A stretch of DNA of 64,000 bases, from the NCBI RefSeq assembly GCF_001649575.2, contig NC_051452.1, positions 9,645,566 to 9,709,565 of the forward strand, in the 5' to 3' direction. Positions 23,601 to 35,010 of this stretch are shown here, piece after piece. The DNA comes from Kryptolebias marmoratus (lineage: Eukaryota > Chordata > Actinopteri > Cyprinodontiformes > Rivulidae). The notes under the pieces are model-generated. The model was not told the origin of the DNA and ran no database searches. It saw only the letters and a list, made by a program, of their open reading frames with translations. The position numbers and the translations under genes were made by a program. The first letter of the stretch is position 1; the number at the start of each line of letters is the position of its first letter.

Positions 23601-25125
23601 GTATATACATCTGTAAGCCACTGGTGCCGTTGCCACTGGGAAAACTCTCAAGTTTGTTTCTTCTCGGTTTGTCTGTAGGGATTCTGAAGTATGACTATCT
23701 TTTTCAACCCTGTTCAAGCAGCCAAAAATAGCACAAAAGTTGACCATTATTGTGGAATAGTCACCAATAGCTTTTTGTTTTCTCTATCCTATAATTTCAT
23801 CCACTGGAGGTTGTCTTAAAACATGGTGGCTAGACCGTGTGTAAACACAAAGATGTCATTGCGGAGTGGTATAAATTAAAGCAGTGCCATTATTTTTTTT
23901 TCCACCCAACAGTAAACCTCAACCTTATTACTGCCTAACTTTAAAGTTGAGGTACTGTTAGTGTTTTTTCCCCCCACAAAAATAGTAGTGACACATTTTG
24001 TTCACAATGTAGCACATTTTTAGATGGATGTTTTCACCTTATGTGAAAGGGATGCCATGCTGTTCTGTGTGGACAGGAAGACATCCTGCAGATTTGTCTT
24101 TTGTGTTATTCCTGGTCCACACTGACTGCTTCATCCATTTGGCTAATAACCTTTAAATAGACCATCTCTTTGGATGTCACATTGCCCATTACTGTATGAA
24201 AAGGGGGGCCATATTGGCCATCAATAGGAGGCGCCCCCCTGGTGAAGCCATGTCCTGTACATGGCCCTTTTTAGGCTAAACCTCAAAGAAATATTCTAAT
24301 CCTGGGCTGTTCATGTGCATGTTTGGCCTCTCTGAAACACCTCCTTGGAGGGACATTTGATGGTGCAGAGCTGCAATAAAGACATCTGACTGTCCGTTCA
24401 CTGGACCGTGCTCAGAAATGGAGGTCAAACCTCAGTCGGTAGGGAATTGGAGTTTATGAAATGGAAAAAAATATAAATATAAATTCAGAATTTAAGACTC
24501 AACTTCACCACTGTTAGTTGTGGAAAGTTTACATGCTTGAATTCCCAGTGTGTCTAGCAGTCTAGTAAACAACTGCACTGCTTCACACTTGCTTGCACAC
24601 TCTCTGTACATGTTGACCCTCTGATGTTGACAAACTGTGGAGCTGAAGATTAGCAGTGACAAATGCGTCTCTCGCTTTCTTCTACGGCGTCTTCGAGAGC
24701 TCGAACTTCACGCTTAGGCTGATGCTAAATGCCTCAATGATCTTTCTCTCTGAACGCTGAACAAACATGCAAAATGTCTGTGTTTGCATCACCTGCTGCA
24801 TGAATCTACCCTGTACATTGCGGGTAGCGGTGAGAACTATACCAGCATGGTGATTTATCCACTTACTACCCGTTTCAGGTGGTGAAACATGCATTTATCA
24901 GAGAAGGACACATCGCCGGTTCAGGCGCTGGAGGCATTTGTAATGATAAGACAATGATATACTCCAGGTGAAGTTCAAGAGGCCAAACCTGCAACACATT
25001 AAATATGATCTACTATCTACCCACAGCCAAAATGGAGCTCTGCTGCGGCAAAAAGAAATAAATGGTCTTTCATGCGTTTTATTTCCAATGATTCATTGAT
25101 ATCAAATAGAATCCAAGCTTATCTT
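20631..25125. other. Longest repeat-poor stretch, no gene seen
   Basis: No family A-D copy or gene is recognised across 4.5 kb. Two parts have the mixed texture and homeodomain-type cores expected of conserved non-coding DNA: about 22380-22640 (TTTTAATTAACAGC) and about 22890-23040 (CCTAATGATCAGATTAC). The stretch 24203-24270 is dense in short inverted repeats. The frames at 23176-23370 and 24682-24894 carry no recognised domain. Confidence 0.45.
24203..24267. repeat. Cluster of overlapping short inverted repeats
   Basis: GGGGGGC (24203-24209) pairs with GCCCCCC (24233-24239). GGCCA-TAT-TGGCC lies inside the first loop. CCATGT-CCTGT-ACATGG follows at about 24248-24264. GGGCCAT near 24206 can alternatively pair with ATGGCCC near 24261. 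The alternative pairings are visible directly, but whether they matter in vivo is unknown. Confidence 0.5.
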
Positions 25126-25532
25126 TATCGCCCGCCTTTCACCTTTTGGCGGTGGGTCATAATGTTTTTCCCTGTGTGTGGAAAGCATGTTTGTTTGTTA
25201 GCAAAATATCTTGTTCATCACAGTACAGGTTTTAATGAAACTCTCAAGTAATCTTTGGATGTTTATCTAAAACTGGTTAACATTTAGAGTCAGATCTATT
25301 CAAGATGGCCACTACAGCAATCTGACTGACTATAACTCAGTCAGTTTTACAGATTTTCAGGTAAAATTTAATGAGGTAGGAGTTGAGTCATTCGCAACCC
25401 TGACTCTGCGTGAGATCGTGTTGTTTTCAAGATTTAACCACAACAACTCTAACTTTGTCCTTTCTCAACATATGAATGTTTAAAACACTATCATGAAAGC
25501 CTGCTGGCAATATGCATTCCTTCAAGGAATGT
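25126..25532 (+). repeat. Family A, full-length reference copy (plus)
   Basis: Begins with a hairpin-capable CCCGCC...GGCGGTGGG, then GTCATAATGTTTTTCCCTGT, GTTAGCAAAATATCTTG and TTTTAATGAAACTCTCA. The middle has AATCTTTGGATG, TTCAAGATGGCCACTACAGC, AACTCAGTCAGTTTTACAGA, and AGTTGAGTCAT. It ends in the perfect palindrome CATTCCTTCAAGGAATG at 25515-25531. At about 407 bases, this and 56280-56670 are the best templates for the family. No frame is open along it and I could not match it to a named repeat. Confidence 0.85.
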
Positions 25533-26844
25533 TAATTTTTTAATCATATGATTATATTAATATTTTGTGGCAAATTGAGTTTTAACCATCTGGATGCCTG
25601 ACTTTTGAGTCAGTTTCAGTCACTCTTATAATATGGCTAAAACAACTTCAATAACTTGACAAAAATCTACAAAAGAAGCCTTTAGTCTTCTTTTTTTGTG
25701 GAAAATATAACTACAAAGGCAATTACACAACAGGCTTTCCACGTAATGTTTTGTGCTGCAGACTGGAACAGGAAGACTTTAACTGCTGTTGTTATATGGC
25801 TCACGTCTCACAAAAACAGCCGCTAGAGCGATTCGGCTAAGACAAGGTGTGTTTTAGTCCTCATTGATGAAACCATCAAAAACCCCTCCTCCTAACAAGA
25901 GGGATAATGGTCCTACTGTATGACCTTGTTGAAGTAATTCCTCTCCTGTGGTCCCTTCTTCACATTTCCCCCGCTGCTCCTTTTTGTTTCCTCCTTATTT
26001 CTGTCGTCCTGTCAGTTTTCCTTCAGTCTGGGAACAGTGTGTTCCTCCTCATCCCCGGTGGAAATACGAGGGGAGCAGCTGTGCTGACAAGCTCCCTGCA
26101 TCATAGAAACGTGCTGCCATCTTTTGTCAAAGGTAGACTGTAAAACCGTCATCATAGTTTACTACGATTCTGGCTGATAGTTGCTTTGCTGGTTATAGAT
26201 ACATACAGGTTCTCATGAATATAAATTCCTCGTCTGAGAGACTTATGGGCACCCCTGAACTGGATGGGTAGAATTTAGGATGTCTTCTGAAACAACAACA
26301 AAAAAAATGGAATATTTTTAATTTAATGTGCAAAGTTGTTGTGTAAAAATAAAAAAAGAAGCTGTGGAATCACAAAATGTGCTTCACAGAGTTACTGACA
26401 CACTTAAAGGTGACTGTGGAAATTTAACAAAAAGTCTCTTACCTGTTTTAGATGGGTTTTTTAGACTACCTCAGTTTGGAGAAATAGAGATTGGTTCTGA
26501 CTTGACAGACAATCTCACAGACCTGAGGTACCTCTAGGATACACTTTAAATCTGTGCCTCAAACAAATATGTATTAACTGCCTGTGTCTAGTTTTCAATG
26601 TTCAGTGGTACGTAGCCTCTTTCAGACCTAACGAATATATATCTGGACATCAGAATAAAAAAGTAATTGGGTTCTTAGCAGGACTTAATATTAGCCTAAT
26701 AAAACTCCAGGTGAATGTTATTTGAGATATTTTTAGGTCTCATTAATGTCTAATATTGACAAAAACTAAGTCATAATGCTAAAGCAATGTGTCTTTTTTT
26801 CCTTTTTCATAGGTTAAAGGGGTGAAGTGGCTGCCATTGAAAAT
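25533..26844. other. Unassigned non-coding DNA
   Basis: No gene or repeat copy is recognised. The frames at 25907-26143 and 26328-26537 lack domains. Confidence 0.5.
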
Positions 26845-27412
26845 GTTTTATGGTAGTAGCTGAGACTCATCCCCAACTTAAACTCTGAGAGCTAACTTAC
26901 CACACAAGTCTTTTTTTTTTTTTAATTTTGCCTCCAACTATTGGAGTCAACTGTTTGTTAACAAAATATCTCCTAAAGGACTAGATAATTTTAATGATAC
27001 TTTCAGCAAATAATGATTGGGTGTACATCAACCAATTCAAGATGGCCGCTGCAGCTAAATCGACATTAGCAAACACAAATGGATGTAAAGGTCATACGAC
27101 CGATGTAGTCAGAAGTCTTCCTCGGTCAGGTGACACCCCTCTGTCACCATTTTACCCTTCATCTATTCTCAACAGGGCTGCTGGCTTAAAGAGTTTGGAT
27201 TTGGATATTCAGCTGAAGTTTGATGTGGTAGTAGCTGAAAGTTAACCTTAATACATATTACCAGTGTGAACATATCTCATGAAATTGCATGAGATAAAAA
27301 CATCAGTTACAAGGTTTGATTAAAACGCTTTTAGCTCAGCCCCTTCTCACCAGAAGATGATATTGTAGCATTAAAGTTGAAGAGCAGTATGCATTCCTTT
27401 TCATGATGCTAG
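26845..27412 (+). repeat. Family A, composite copy (plus)
   Basis: A short 3'-half piece (TGGTAGTAGCTGAGACTCAT) precedes a T run at 26911-26924. The family then restarts at TTTGTTAACAAAATATCTCC and runs through CAATTCAAGATGGCCGCTGC and GTGGTAGTAGCTGAAAGTTA. It ends at a decayed palindrome, GCATTCCTTTTCATGATGC. About 110 bases of unrelated sequence (roughly 27085-27195) sit inside it. Confidence 0.75.
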
Positions 27413-27829
27413 GTTTTTAAATTTAGGTGCGATTGAGTCACAGAAAGCTTGTTGATGGTTAGAAAAACATTTTGATATGATTGCGAGTAGCCACAAAATA
27501 GCAGGAATTGAGGGTGCCAAAGATTCTGTTAAAACTGCTTCCTTTATTTGTTACTGCAGATTTTAAATGACTGTCAGGGTTCAGGAATGCTAGTGTTTCA
27601 GCTCGATACATCTTCACCCATGTCCATCTTTTTTTCATCCAGAAACAATTAGAACGAATCAAATTATCCAAGAAATCGGCCATGACGTCTGAAACAGCCA
27701 TTACACATAATGTTATGTGCTTTAGAGGTGGGTTTTAATAGGAGTTTTCATACATCAGCCAGGTAAATGTCAGTCAAAGCACTACTTTAGTTCTGTTAAA
27801 TGTGTATTTAATCTAATTGCTGTCTTTCA

Positions 27830-28200
27830 TCACACTTCTCTCTGTAAATGCATCAAACTGTGTGGACAGGTGTCAGTGACAGCTGTAATTCCACCATTGC
27901 CTCCAGTTGTGAGTAATTGTGACTCGCATCTTTTTCGAAATCGATTTGAACTTTGCGTTGCAGATAATGTAATAATGTCTGGTTTGTGCGCATCACGGTG
28001 CAGCCAAGGTGCCCTATTGTTTTACGGCCGTCCACAAAACAAAGGCGGCCCAGATCTAAGTTTAATGGCAGGGAAGCTCGCCATTCTTCTCAATCTGCAC
28101 GGTTATTCAAAAGCGACTCAATCACACCGGTTTCTGAGACTAATGGAGTCTCTGTGCACTTTATTTCATTATGTTTAATTGCACTCTAATTGTGTGCTTT
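27830..28200. promoter_or_regulatory. Candidate conserved non-coding block
   Basis: A mixed-composition block free of low-complexity runs, open for 102 codons on plus (27870-28178) and 60 on minus (27853-28035). It contains TGACAGCTG and homeodomain-type cores such as GTAATAATG and TTTAATTGCACTCTAATTG. It contrasts sharply with the repeat-derived DNA on both sides. No known protein is recognised. Regulatory function is inferred from texture. Confidence 0.3.
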
Positions 28201-28429
28201 TAATGAGAATGAAGGGAACAAAAGGAACAAAGAGACGTCTGCAGGAGTGGATGACCAGGTGTGCTGAGAGAAGTTCTCCATCGATTTGGTTTAAGTTTCT
28301 ATTACACTGATTTAGAAGCTGCAGAATGAAACTGAACTTGAGGAGGGGACATGTTAAGAGTCACAGAATATTGGTATTACAAGAATGTAACAGGTGCCAG
28401 ATTACTGGAAAAACTTTTAACTTGGTCAA

Positions 28430-28707
28430 GTTGAACTAAAATTTGGTCTGGTAGGAGCTGAGGCTGATCCTGAATCTGTAGTCCTGTCTGTTAGCAAAAT
28501 ATCTTGTGATCTGCAGGAGAGATTTTATTAAAACTTGCAGGAAAAATTCATTTAATGTTCATCTGCTACTGATTAACTTTTGAAGCCAACCAGTTGACCT
28601 TCGCCAACACAAAAATGATTACAACTCAGTCAGTTTTGCATAGATTGAGCTAAAATTTGGTGTGGTAGTAGCTGAAAGTCCTCCTCAGCACATACTACGG
28701 GCACTAA
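28430..28707 (+). repeat. Family A, two joined pieces (plus)
   Basis: A 50-base 3'-half piece (AAAATTTGGTCTGGTAGGAG) is followed directly by a 5'-to-middle piece. That second piece runs from CTGTCTGTTAGCAAAATATC to GGTGTGGTAGTAGCTGAAAG and GCACATACTACGGGCAC. The join of one copy's inside to the next copy's start repeats the head-to-tail pattern seen at 19, 27 and 30 kb. Confidence 0.8.
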
Positions 28708-30373
28708 AATATGAGTTTAAAAGAAGCTCAGCCACTCCGCTCCTGAAGCGGCTACCAGCCTGAACACGGACGTGTTTGTGCAGATCCTTAAAGAATATAA
28801 TCAGCCAATCAGGCTGGTTCAACTGAATGCTTTTGAAGAAGCTAGTTTCCCCTGTGAGCCTTTATTCAAGACATGCTGCACACAAGAAACTGTAGCCTGG
28901 CTGGAAATGTCTGATAAGAACAAAGGTGCCTATCAAGTTTTATGATGAGTCTCATAATGGAAGGTTTCTTTTGTAGCCGTGCTGAATGCCCCGTTCCCTG
29001 ATAAATGTAAGTAATAGTCCAGATTTTTACTCAACATAATAGCTCCTTGCTGCTGTCTGGTAATCGTCTAGTCTTCTTGTGATTGGATAAGTTTAGTCAA
29101 GTTGATTCCAGGTCAGAGATGCAGTAAAAACAGAAAAGAACATGGTGAATTCATGTTTTTATGTGGCACTTCTGTGTTTTTGATGGACTGCTGCTTTTTA
29201 GCAGTGTCTTTAAAGTGTTTTAATGGTAAAACTGAACCAATCGATGCTAAAGTTTAGTATAAAAGAGACATAAAATAAAGCTGGTTTAAGACCAACCACA
29301 TTTTGTCTCACACAGGGCTGTGCTGTTTGGCTGATTTGAGAAATATTAGAAAAAAAAGTCATCTATCATCATTTGAAATTAAAATGTGGAGCAGTGTGGG
29401 AGGCATTATTAAAACATTACTTTTGACTTTCAGCACCTGAAATTTGCACTTCATATAATAAAAAGGTTCTACACGGATTTTCAGCCTGTAATAGAGGCCC
29501 AATGCAGCTGTCAATCAAATTAATAACTTTGCGTCATTTTAATGAATTGGGTCTGCAAGTAGAAGATTTTAGCTCTTTATAATAAAAAGTTGCCCTTGAA
29601 ATAATACTTCTAACCATCAGTGTCAAAAGGATGTGAACCCTCGAGAGTTAGCAGTCGTTATCAGTTTAGAAGTAGTGTTGATTTTAAAATGTTTGGATTA
29701 TACCTAAATATGGTGTTTTATTTCTATATTGGGTTCGTTTTATTATCAAATGACATTTATTTTTTAACCCACAAATCAATGGTTGGTGAGTAAAATAACC
29801 AGTGTTGCCAAAAATAAAAAATAAAGCACAACTTTTAAAAAAATATTAAAGGCTGGATTCAGAGACATTTGGTGAAATGTTTGATAGATGAGATCAAAAT
29901 ATATATTTTGGTCATAAGGCACATTTAATTTAAAGAATAGAAACCAAAAGAATTCATTATAAAAAACACTGTTACCATATCTGACAATTATAGTGGTGGG
30001 AGTGTCATTCTTTGGGCTTTTTCTACTAACTATAGTTTCTAAAATAAAATGTACACAATACTGTCCATAAACATAGCCTCAGCAGAAAGGAAAATAAATT
30101 TGACTTTAAGAACATATTGGTTTTAAAAAAATGTATAATAACACCATTTTACTGAAGAAATTGGTAAATACTGATGGAAAATTAGCATTAGCATTACCAG
30201 AGATTTTCTAATATACATTATCAAACTGCAAAAATGTGGCATTAAAGTGAAAATGTACTGAAAATATAAATAATCATGCAGCAGTTGGGCTCTATAGTTG
30301 ATTATAATGCAGTCTAGTGCAAATATGTAATATAGTTGAATCTCTTACTCTTACTCTTATGACCCAATATATA
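28708..30373. other. Unassigned AT-rich DNA
   Basis: No gene or repeat family is recognised. Composition becomes very AT-rich from about 29680 to 30350. Confidence 0.55.
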
Positions 30374-31010
30374 TCACCCTCTGCCCAGGCAAAAGGCAAG
30401 TAATGTTTTTCCCTGGATGTGTGTCTGTGTTAGCAAAATATCTCATGAACCAAAGAACAGATTTTAATGATACGTTCAGAAAGTAATCATTGGTTGAACC
30501 ACTACGAATGATTGTTTGGTATCAACCCAACTGATGACGGTTTGCTAAGTCGGTTTTACAGATATTTGGGAAAGATTTGGTGTGGTAAAAGCTGAGACTG
30601 ATTGCCAACACATACTGACTAATCTTGCAAGATCTTTTACTTAAAATGTACCCTTGTCTGTATTTCAGCTAAATATTTTGTGAACCACAGGATGGATTTT
30701 AAGATTTAAAGAAAAAAAACCTTTGGATGTGATTCTCCAACTGCTGCAGTCCATTTAATTCAAATTGACTGCCACAGCTATCTGACCTTAAAAACATTTA
30801 AATGGCTGTAATTCAGTCTATTTTGCAGATATTGAGCTAAACCTTGTGATGGTAGCTGAGATTTTGACCATGACTTTTTGCAGTTTTGTGTGATTATTCA
30901 TGACTTTCTTTTGAAGGTTTGACCAAACATCATTTCTCAGTATAAGATGGTCTTAGTCTAAAATTCTGGCATTAGAAGCAGTGGGCGATATGCATTCCTT
31001 CGAGGGATGC
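30374..31010 (+). repeat. Family A tandem pair (plus) with intact hairpin start and palindrome end
   Basis: Unit one starts with CTGCCCAGGCAAAAGGCAAG and TAATGTTTTTCCCTG and runs to AACACATACTGACTAATC. Unit two restarts at about 30641 with GCTAAATATTTTGTGAACCA. It continues through CAAATTGACTGCCACAGC and AAGATGGTCTTAGTCTAAAA to the imperfect palindrome GCATTCCTTCGAGGGATGC at 30992-31010. Unit one has no palindrome and unit two has no starting hairpin. The pair therefore has one complete set of ends with a duplicated inside. Confidence 0.85.
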
Positions 31011-31043
31011 TAGTCCTTTCATTAATTAATTGAAGGTTATCAT

Positions 31044-31300
31044 TAGGGCTGCACAATGTATCAAAAAGGTAGTGGTGTTTTGATATTGATGCTGACAAAT
31101 TATTGCTAAATCATAAATTGGTTTCATCAGGTGGATCCTCGCTGCCCAAGCTAAAAATAATCAGGTTTAGATGATGCTCTTGGTACTGAAAATGGTCAAT
31201 AGTTTTGTAAACTTTGTGATGACAGAAATAAATAAGGTGGAGTGAGGATAATGTGGGTTTATCACCACTAATATTGTTCAATCCTTTATTTTATTAAAGA
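31044..31300 (+). repeat. Family D repeat, copy 2
   Basis: Starts TAGGGCTGCACAATGTATC, close to the start of copy 1 (TAGGGTTGCATGATA). It continues with TGATATTGATGCTGAC and GCTAAATCATAAATTGG. It lies only 33 bases after the family A palindrome. The right end is unclear. Confidence 0.55.
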
Positions 31301-31895
31301 CTTGTGTAGGTCCAAAGTGATTAGAAAAAACAACAGAAACACAGAAAAAACATTGCTTGAGGTATACCGTTTTATAGTACCTTAAATATGATGAATGAGT
31401 TATTTATTAATAATAACAGAATTGCATGTTTTCTTTATTTTGTGCAACCTGTTTCCCCATTATTTTCTTTCTGTAAAGTGCTCGTGTGACCTGTTGGAAC
31501 AGTTAAAGCATGTAATCCACCCACATGTGTCATATTAAACAGTAACTTGGCAGCGTTTGTGCTAAAGCACCTTTGGATCAGTGGATTCAGATCCAGCGCT
31601 TTAAGAGCTCCTGAGTGCTGCGGATGATGCAGTGTTTGCCACCCACAAGTGTCCCTGCAGAGGGTGTTTTTTTTTTTTTTTACGCTGCAGGTGGAAACAG
31701 CAACCGTTTGGTTACCGGTCACTCACATTGTTGGGTCCATGAGCCACCCACGTGTTTATCTGGTGATTAGCTCCTCCTGGTGATGTAGGATTTGTTTACG
31801 CAGGCAGATTTAAAACGGCAGAGCAGAGAAGAAGTAAAGCTAGGTTGGACTCAAGAGAGAAAAAGGATTTTTTTTCTTTCTTTTAATTAAAGTCC

Positions 31896-32208
31896 CGGCA
31901 TTCCTTGAAGGAATGTATATCGTTATTTAATGTTGAGAAAAGTAGTTGTAGCTGCACAACCTCATCCATACTTCATATGTTGTGCATTCATTTTCTTACT
32001 ACATCAAATTTTAGCTCAGTATTTGTAAAACTGACCGAGTAAATACCCATTCTGTGTTGGATAATGTTGATTAACTGTGGTGGCCATCTTGAATTGGATG
32101 AGTTCCAAACAGTATCCGGTTATAAAAGCATATTTAGTGAATATTTCCTTTAAGTTTCATTAAAATCCGTCCAGTGGTTCATGAGATATTTTGCTAACAG
32201 ACAAACAG
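31896..32208 (-). repeat. Family A copy (minus) with perfect palindrome
   Basis: The plus strand begins with CATTCCTTGAAGGAATG at 31899-31915, a perfect palindrome. It continues through TCAAATTTTAGCTCAGTATT, GTGGTGGCCATCTTGAATTG and TTCATTAAAATCCGTCCAGT to ATATTTTGCTAACAGACAAA. The segment with the TTTGACC landmark is deleted. It faces the plus pair at 30374-31010, giving an inverted arrangement around the family D copy. Confidence 0.85.
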
Positions 32209-32220
32209 GGTTGACTCCAA

Positions 32221-32518
32221 CATGCTAAATTTTAAACAAAGATGTCAGACAATAAGTAGCCTTTGGGATATGCTTTTTGTTCTGAATAACTCAACTACAA
32301 GTGCACCAAATTTTAGCAAGATATTTGTAAAAAATAATCTGAATTCAAGCGATTGATGTGTTTTCTAAGTTCAGTAGGCTGTGGTGGCCATCTTGAATTG
32401 GGTCTGCTCCAAACAGTAATTAGTTGTAGATGTATGTCCAATGATTAACTTCTGTAAGTTTCATTAAAATTTGTCCGGAGGTTCATGGCATATTGCGCTA
32501 ACAAGGACACAACAGACA
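32221..32518 (-). repeat. Family A copy (minus), tandem with the previous one
   Basis: Restarts with CAAATTTTAGCAAGATATTT and continues with TGGTGGCCATCTTGAATTGG, TTGTAGATGTATGTCCAATG and ATTAAAATTTGTCCGGAGG to GCGCTAACAAGGACACAACA. It has no palindrome of its own. With the preceding unit it mirrors the one-palindrome, two-insides design of the 30 kb pair. Confidence 0.8.
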
Positions 32519-33760
32519 TGAGCAAATACGACACCGTCCACAGAGGGGAGCTCAGATCGATGCTCGTTTCTTTCCTCTTCCTCTCTTTAGCTTGTTTTCC
32601 TGTCTGCAGCGCACGTTTGCCTCCCAACAACCTCTGGAGGATCCCTAATCAGCCACAATCGGAGACTCAGGTTCTTCAAAACGAGCCTTTGATGTGAGGG
32701 TTTAACATTTATTTTTTGATCTAATTATATAATCGGCCGGCCAGCCGTGTCAGGGGCAAAGCAGGAAACAGGAGTATCAGCGGTGAAGCAGCAGAGCGCC
32801 CGTAGGGAAATAACTTTAAGACAACTTGTTTGTTTTGAAGCTTTTTATAGGATCTTATTCTTGGTTATTTAAATCCACACAATATTCTCTCGTGGGAATA
32901 TTCAACATCTTTATGGTTCTATATCTTTCATCATTAATGTGACGACTGTAAGCAGCGTCTTGTATTAGCTGCTCCTAAACTCCATTTGCTCGCTTTATTA
33001 AAGATCTTATCACAGACTTACAAGAATAATTACAATTAAAATTGTTTTCTAGCTCATGAAAACGCAATGACTTCAAAATCGTGGATTTATTACAAACTAT
33101 AGAAACGAATTTCTATACTCGCTGTATGAAATATTGCATTCTTTCATTATTCTTTTATCAAATTCTTGAGCTTTATTGCTTTCAGCATGCCTATGAAATG
33201 CCTCTAATCATCCTCCTTGTAACATGTTCACACCTTTTGTTGAAATGACTCCCAACACAACGTTTGAACAAGTTGGAGTGATTTACACAGATCAGCAAAC
33301 CTATAATTGCCTGCTCTTCTAATTTACCTGGAACGTCACCGAAGCACAGCCGCTCCCGGTATCAAAGCGACTGTCAGGAAAACGCAGCTTCCTGACTCGA
33401 TTCAGCAGCCTGCTCATTAAATCCTGAGTGAAATGATGTGCGTGGTGTCAAGTTAGTTGGGGTTTTTTTAAGACACATTCAGATGCTAACACAATATTTT
33501 TGCAAATTTGCATGATTACAGGAAGCATTCTGTCCTTATTATCACCAAATTTTAGGTGGAAGTAAAACTCTGGCTAATTTAAAATGCGAGAAAAAAGCAT
33601 GGTGGTGTCATGCTGTGTAATTAGAAGTTCAAACAAGGTGTTTAAGCAAAACACTATCGATTAGATTCCGTCAGTGGTTTTCAAACAAATTCTTTATGGA
33701 GGAAATTTTATGGGTCTTTTTTCCAGTTTATTCATCAGCAACACGTCAAACCAATAAAGG
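32519..33760. other. Unassigned non-coding DNA
   Basis: The frame at 32485-32697 begins inside the repeat and has a hydrophobic stretch but no recognised domain. A GGCCGGCC (FseI-type) octamer lies at about 32735. No gene is supported. Confidence 0.5.
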
Positions 33761-34035
33761 AAACTAAGATCATCCTATGCTGACAATTGATGGAATTATG
33801 GCTGTGATCTATTAGTGCTCAAAGTATGTGTTGAGTATGACTGTCAGCTACAATCACAACAAATTTTAGCTCACTATATGTGAAATTAATCAAACTATAG
33901 CTGGTTTTGTTTGGTGGGGTGGATAAGCTGTGGCAGCCATATTGATCAGGTTGACTGCAGGAATTATTCAGTTGTAGATGTGCATCCAATGATTAGTCCC
34001 ATCATCTGGTTCACAGGCTAACAAACGCACACAGA
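33761..34035 (-). repeat. Family A copy (minus), no terminal palindrome
   Basis: Landmarks are AAACTAAGATCATC, CAACAAATTTTAGCTCAC, CTGTGGCAGCCATATTGATC, GTTGTAGATGTGCATCCAAT and a decayed CTAACAAACGCACAC end. The ATTAAAATCCGTCCAGTG landmark is deleted. Confidence 0.75.
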
Positions 34036-34350
34036 AACAAGCAGAACCTGTGTCTATTCATGTCTATGTGAAGAATGAGTTTGATTGAAGATTGAGTTTA
34101 TTATATCAGATTGATGTCAGAAAGATGTATGAAACCGCAGAGGTTTCAGTGCTGGTACTCCAGAAAGAGATCTGTTTTGTGAGATAGTCCAGTTCATTAA
34201 ACAGTTAATTAAGATGCTTAATAAGTGTCCCAAGCAGCTGTCAATCTGAGGTTTTAATTATTATAGAAGAAAAGACTGTCCAACAATGTCTGCAAGTAAC
34301 ATATTAACTGATCATAATCTTTCTGCAGAACCCCACTTCTACAACATTGC

Positions 34351-35010
34351 ATTTTCTGTGAACATGTTGAGCTCTGAGTTCACTGAAATTTGTCAAATTA
34401 AATACATTTTGTTAAAACAATCAGAACAAAACTGAAATCAGCAAAACAGCAGCCAAAAGTTAAAGTTAGTAAAACTGTAGCTGAAAGCTAAAAATAGCAA
34501 ACCAGTGGCCAAAAGGCTAGAAATTGCTAAACCGTAGCTAAAAGCTAAAATTGTAAGTAATTTAGCAAAAGCAGAGCTGAAACTAAAATTTAGCAAGACC
34601 TTAGCTTAAAGCTAAAATAAGGAAAACTGGGGCTAAAAGCTAAATTGAGCAGACTGGGAGCTAAGAGCTTTAAAAAAGAAAACTATTTTTAAAATCTCAA
34701 ATTTGCCAAATTGTAGCCAAATGGTAAAAGTAGCATAAGAAGACAAAAATAGAGAAAGTCTGTTTGGGCAGAATTCAAAGAGAAGAATGCTTTGAAGGAA
34801 TTGAAGAATCTCTGTGTATTTTTATTTATTTAATTTAAAGTTAAGTATTTTGAAAATAACAAAAACAAAAGTCATAAGTCACATCTGCTGAACAAAATGA
34901 ATGGTTTGATTTATGAATGAACAAAACACAAAGTAGACAGAATCAGTTTGGTTGCAAAAACTGAAACTATACACAGGGAAACGTTCTGAACGCTGACTCA
35001 GCGTTCGCCC
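34351..35010 (+). repeat. Family B repeat, longest copy, with degenerate minisatellite
   Basis: A non-repetitive start (TTTTCTGTGAACATGTTGAG, TTCACTGAAATTTGTCAAAT) leads into ten or more diverged units based on AGCTAAAAGCTAAAA and TTAGCAAAAC (about 34430-34700). A second non-repetitive part follows, ending in the imperfect palindrome GAACGCTGACTCAGCGTTC at about 34988-35006. The array varies in length between copies, which fits replication slippage. There is no open frame. Confidence 0.75.
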
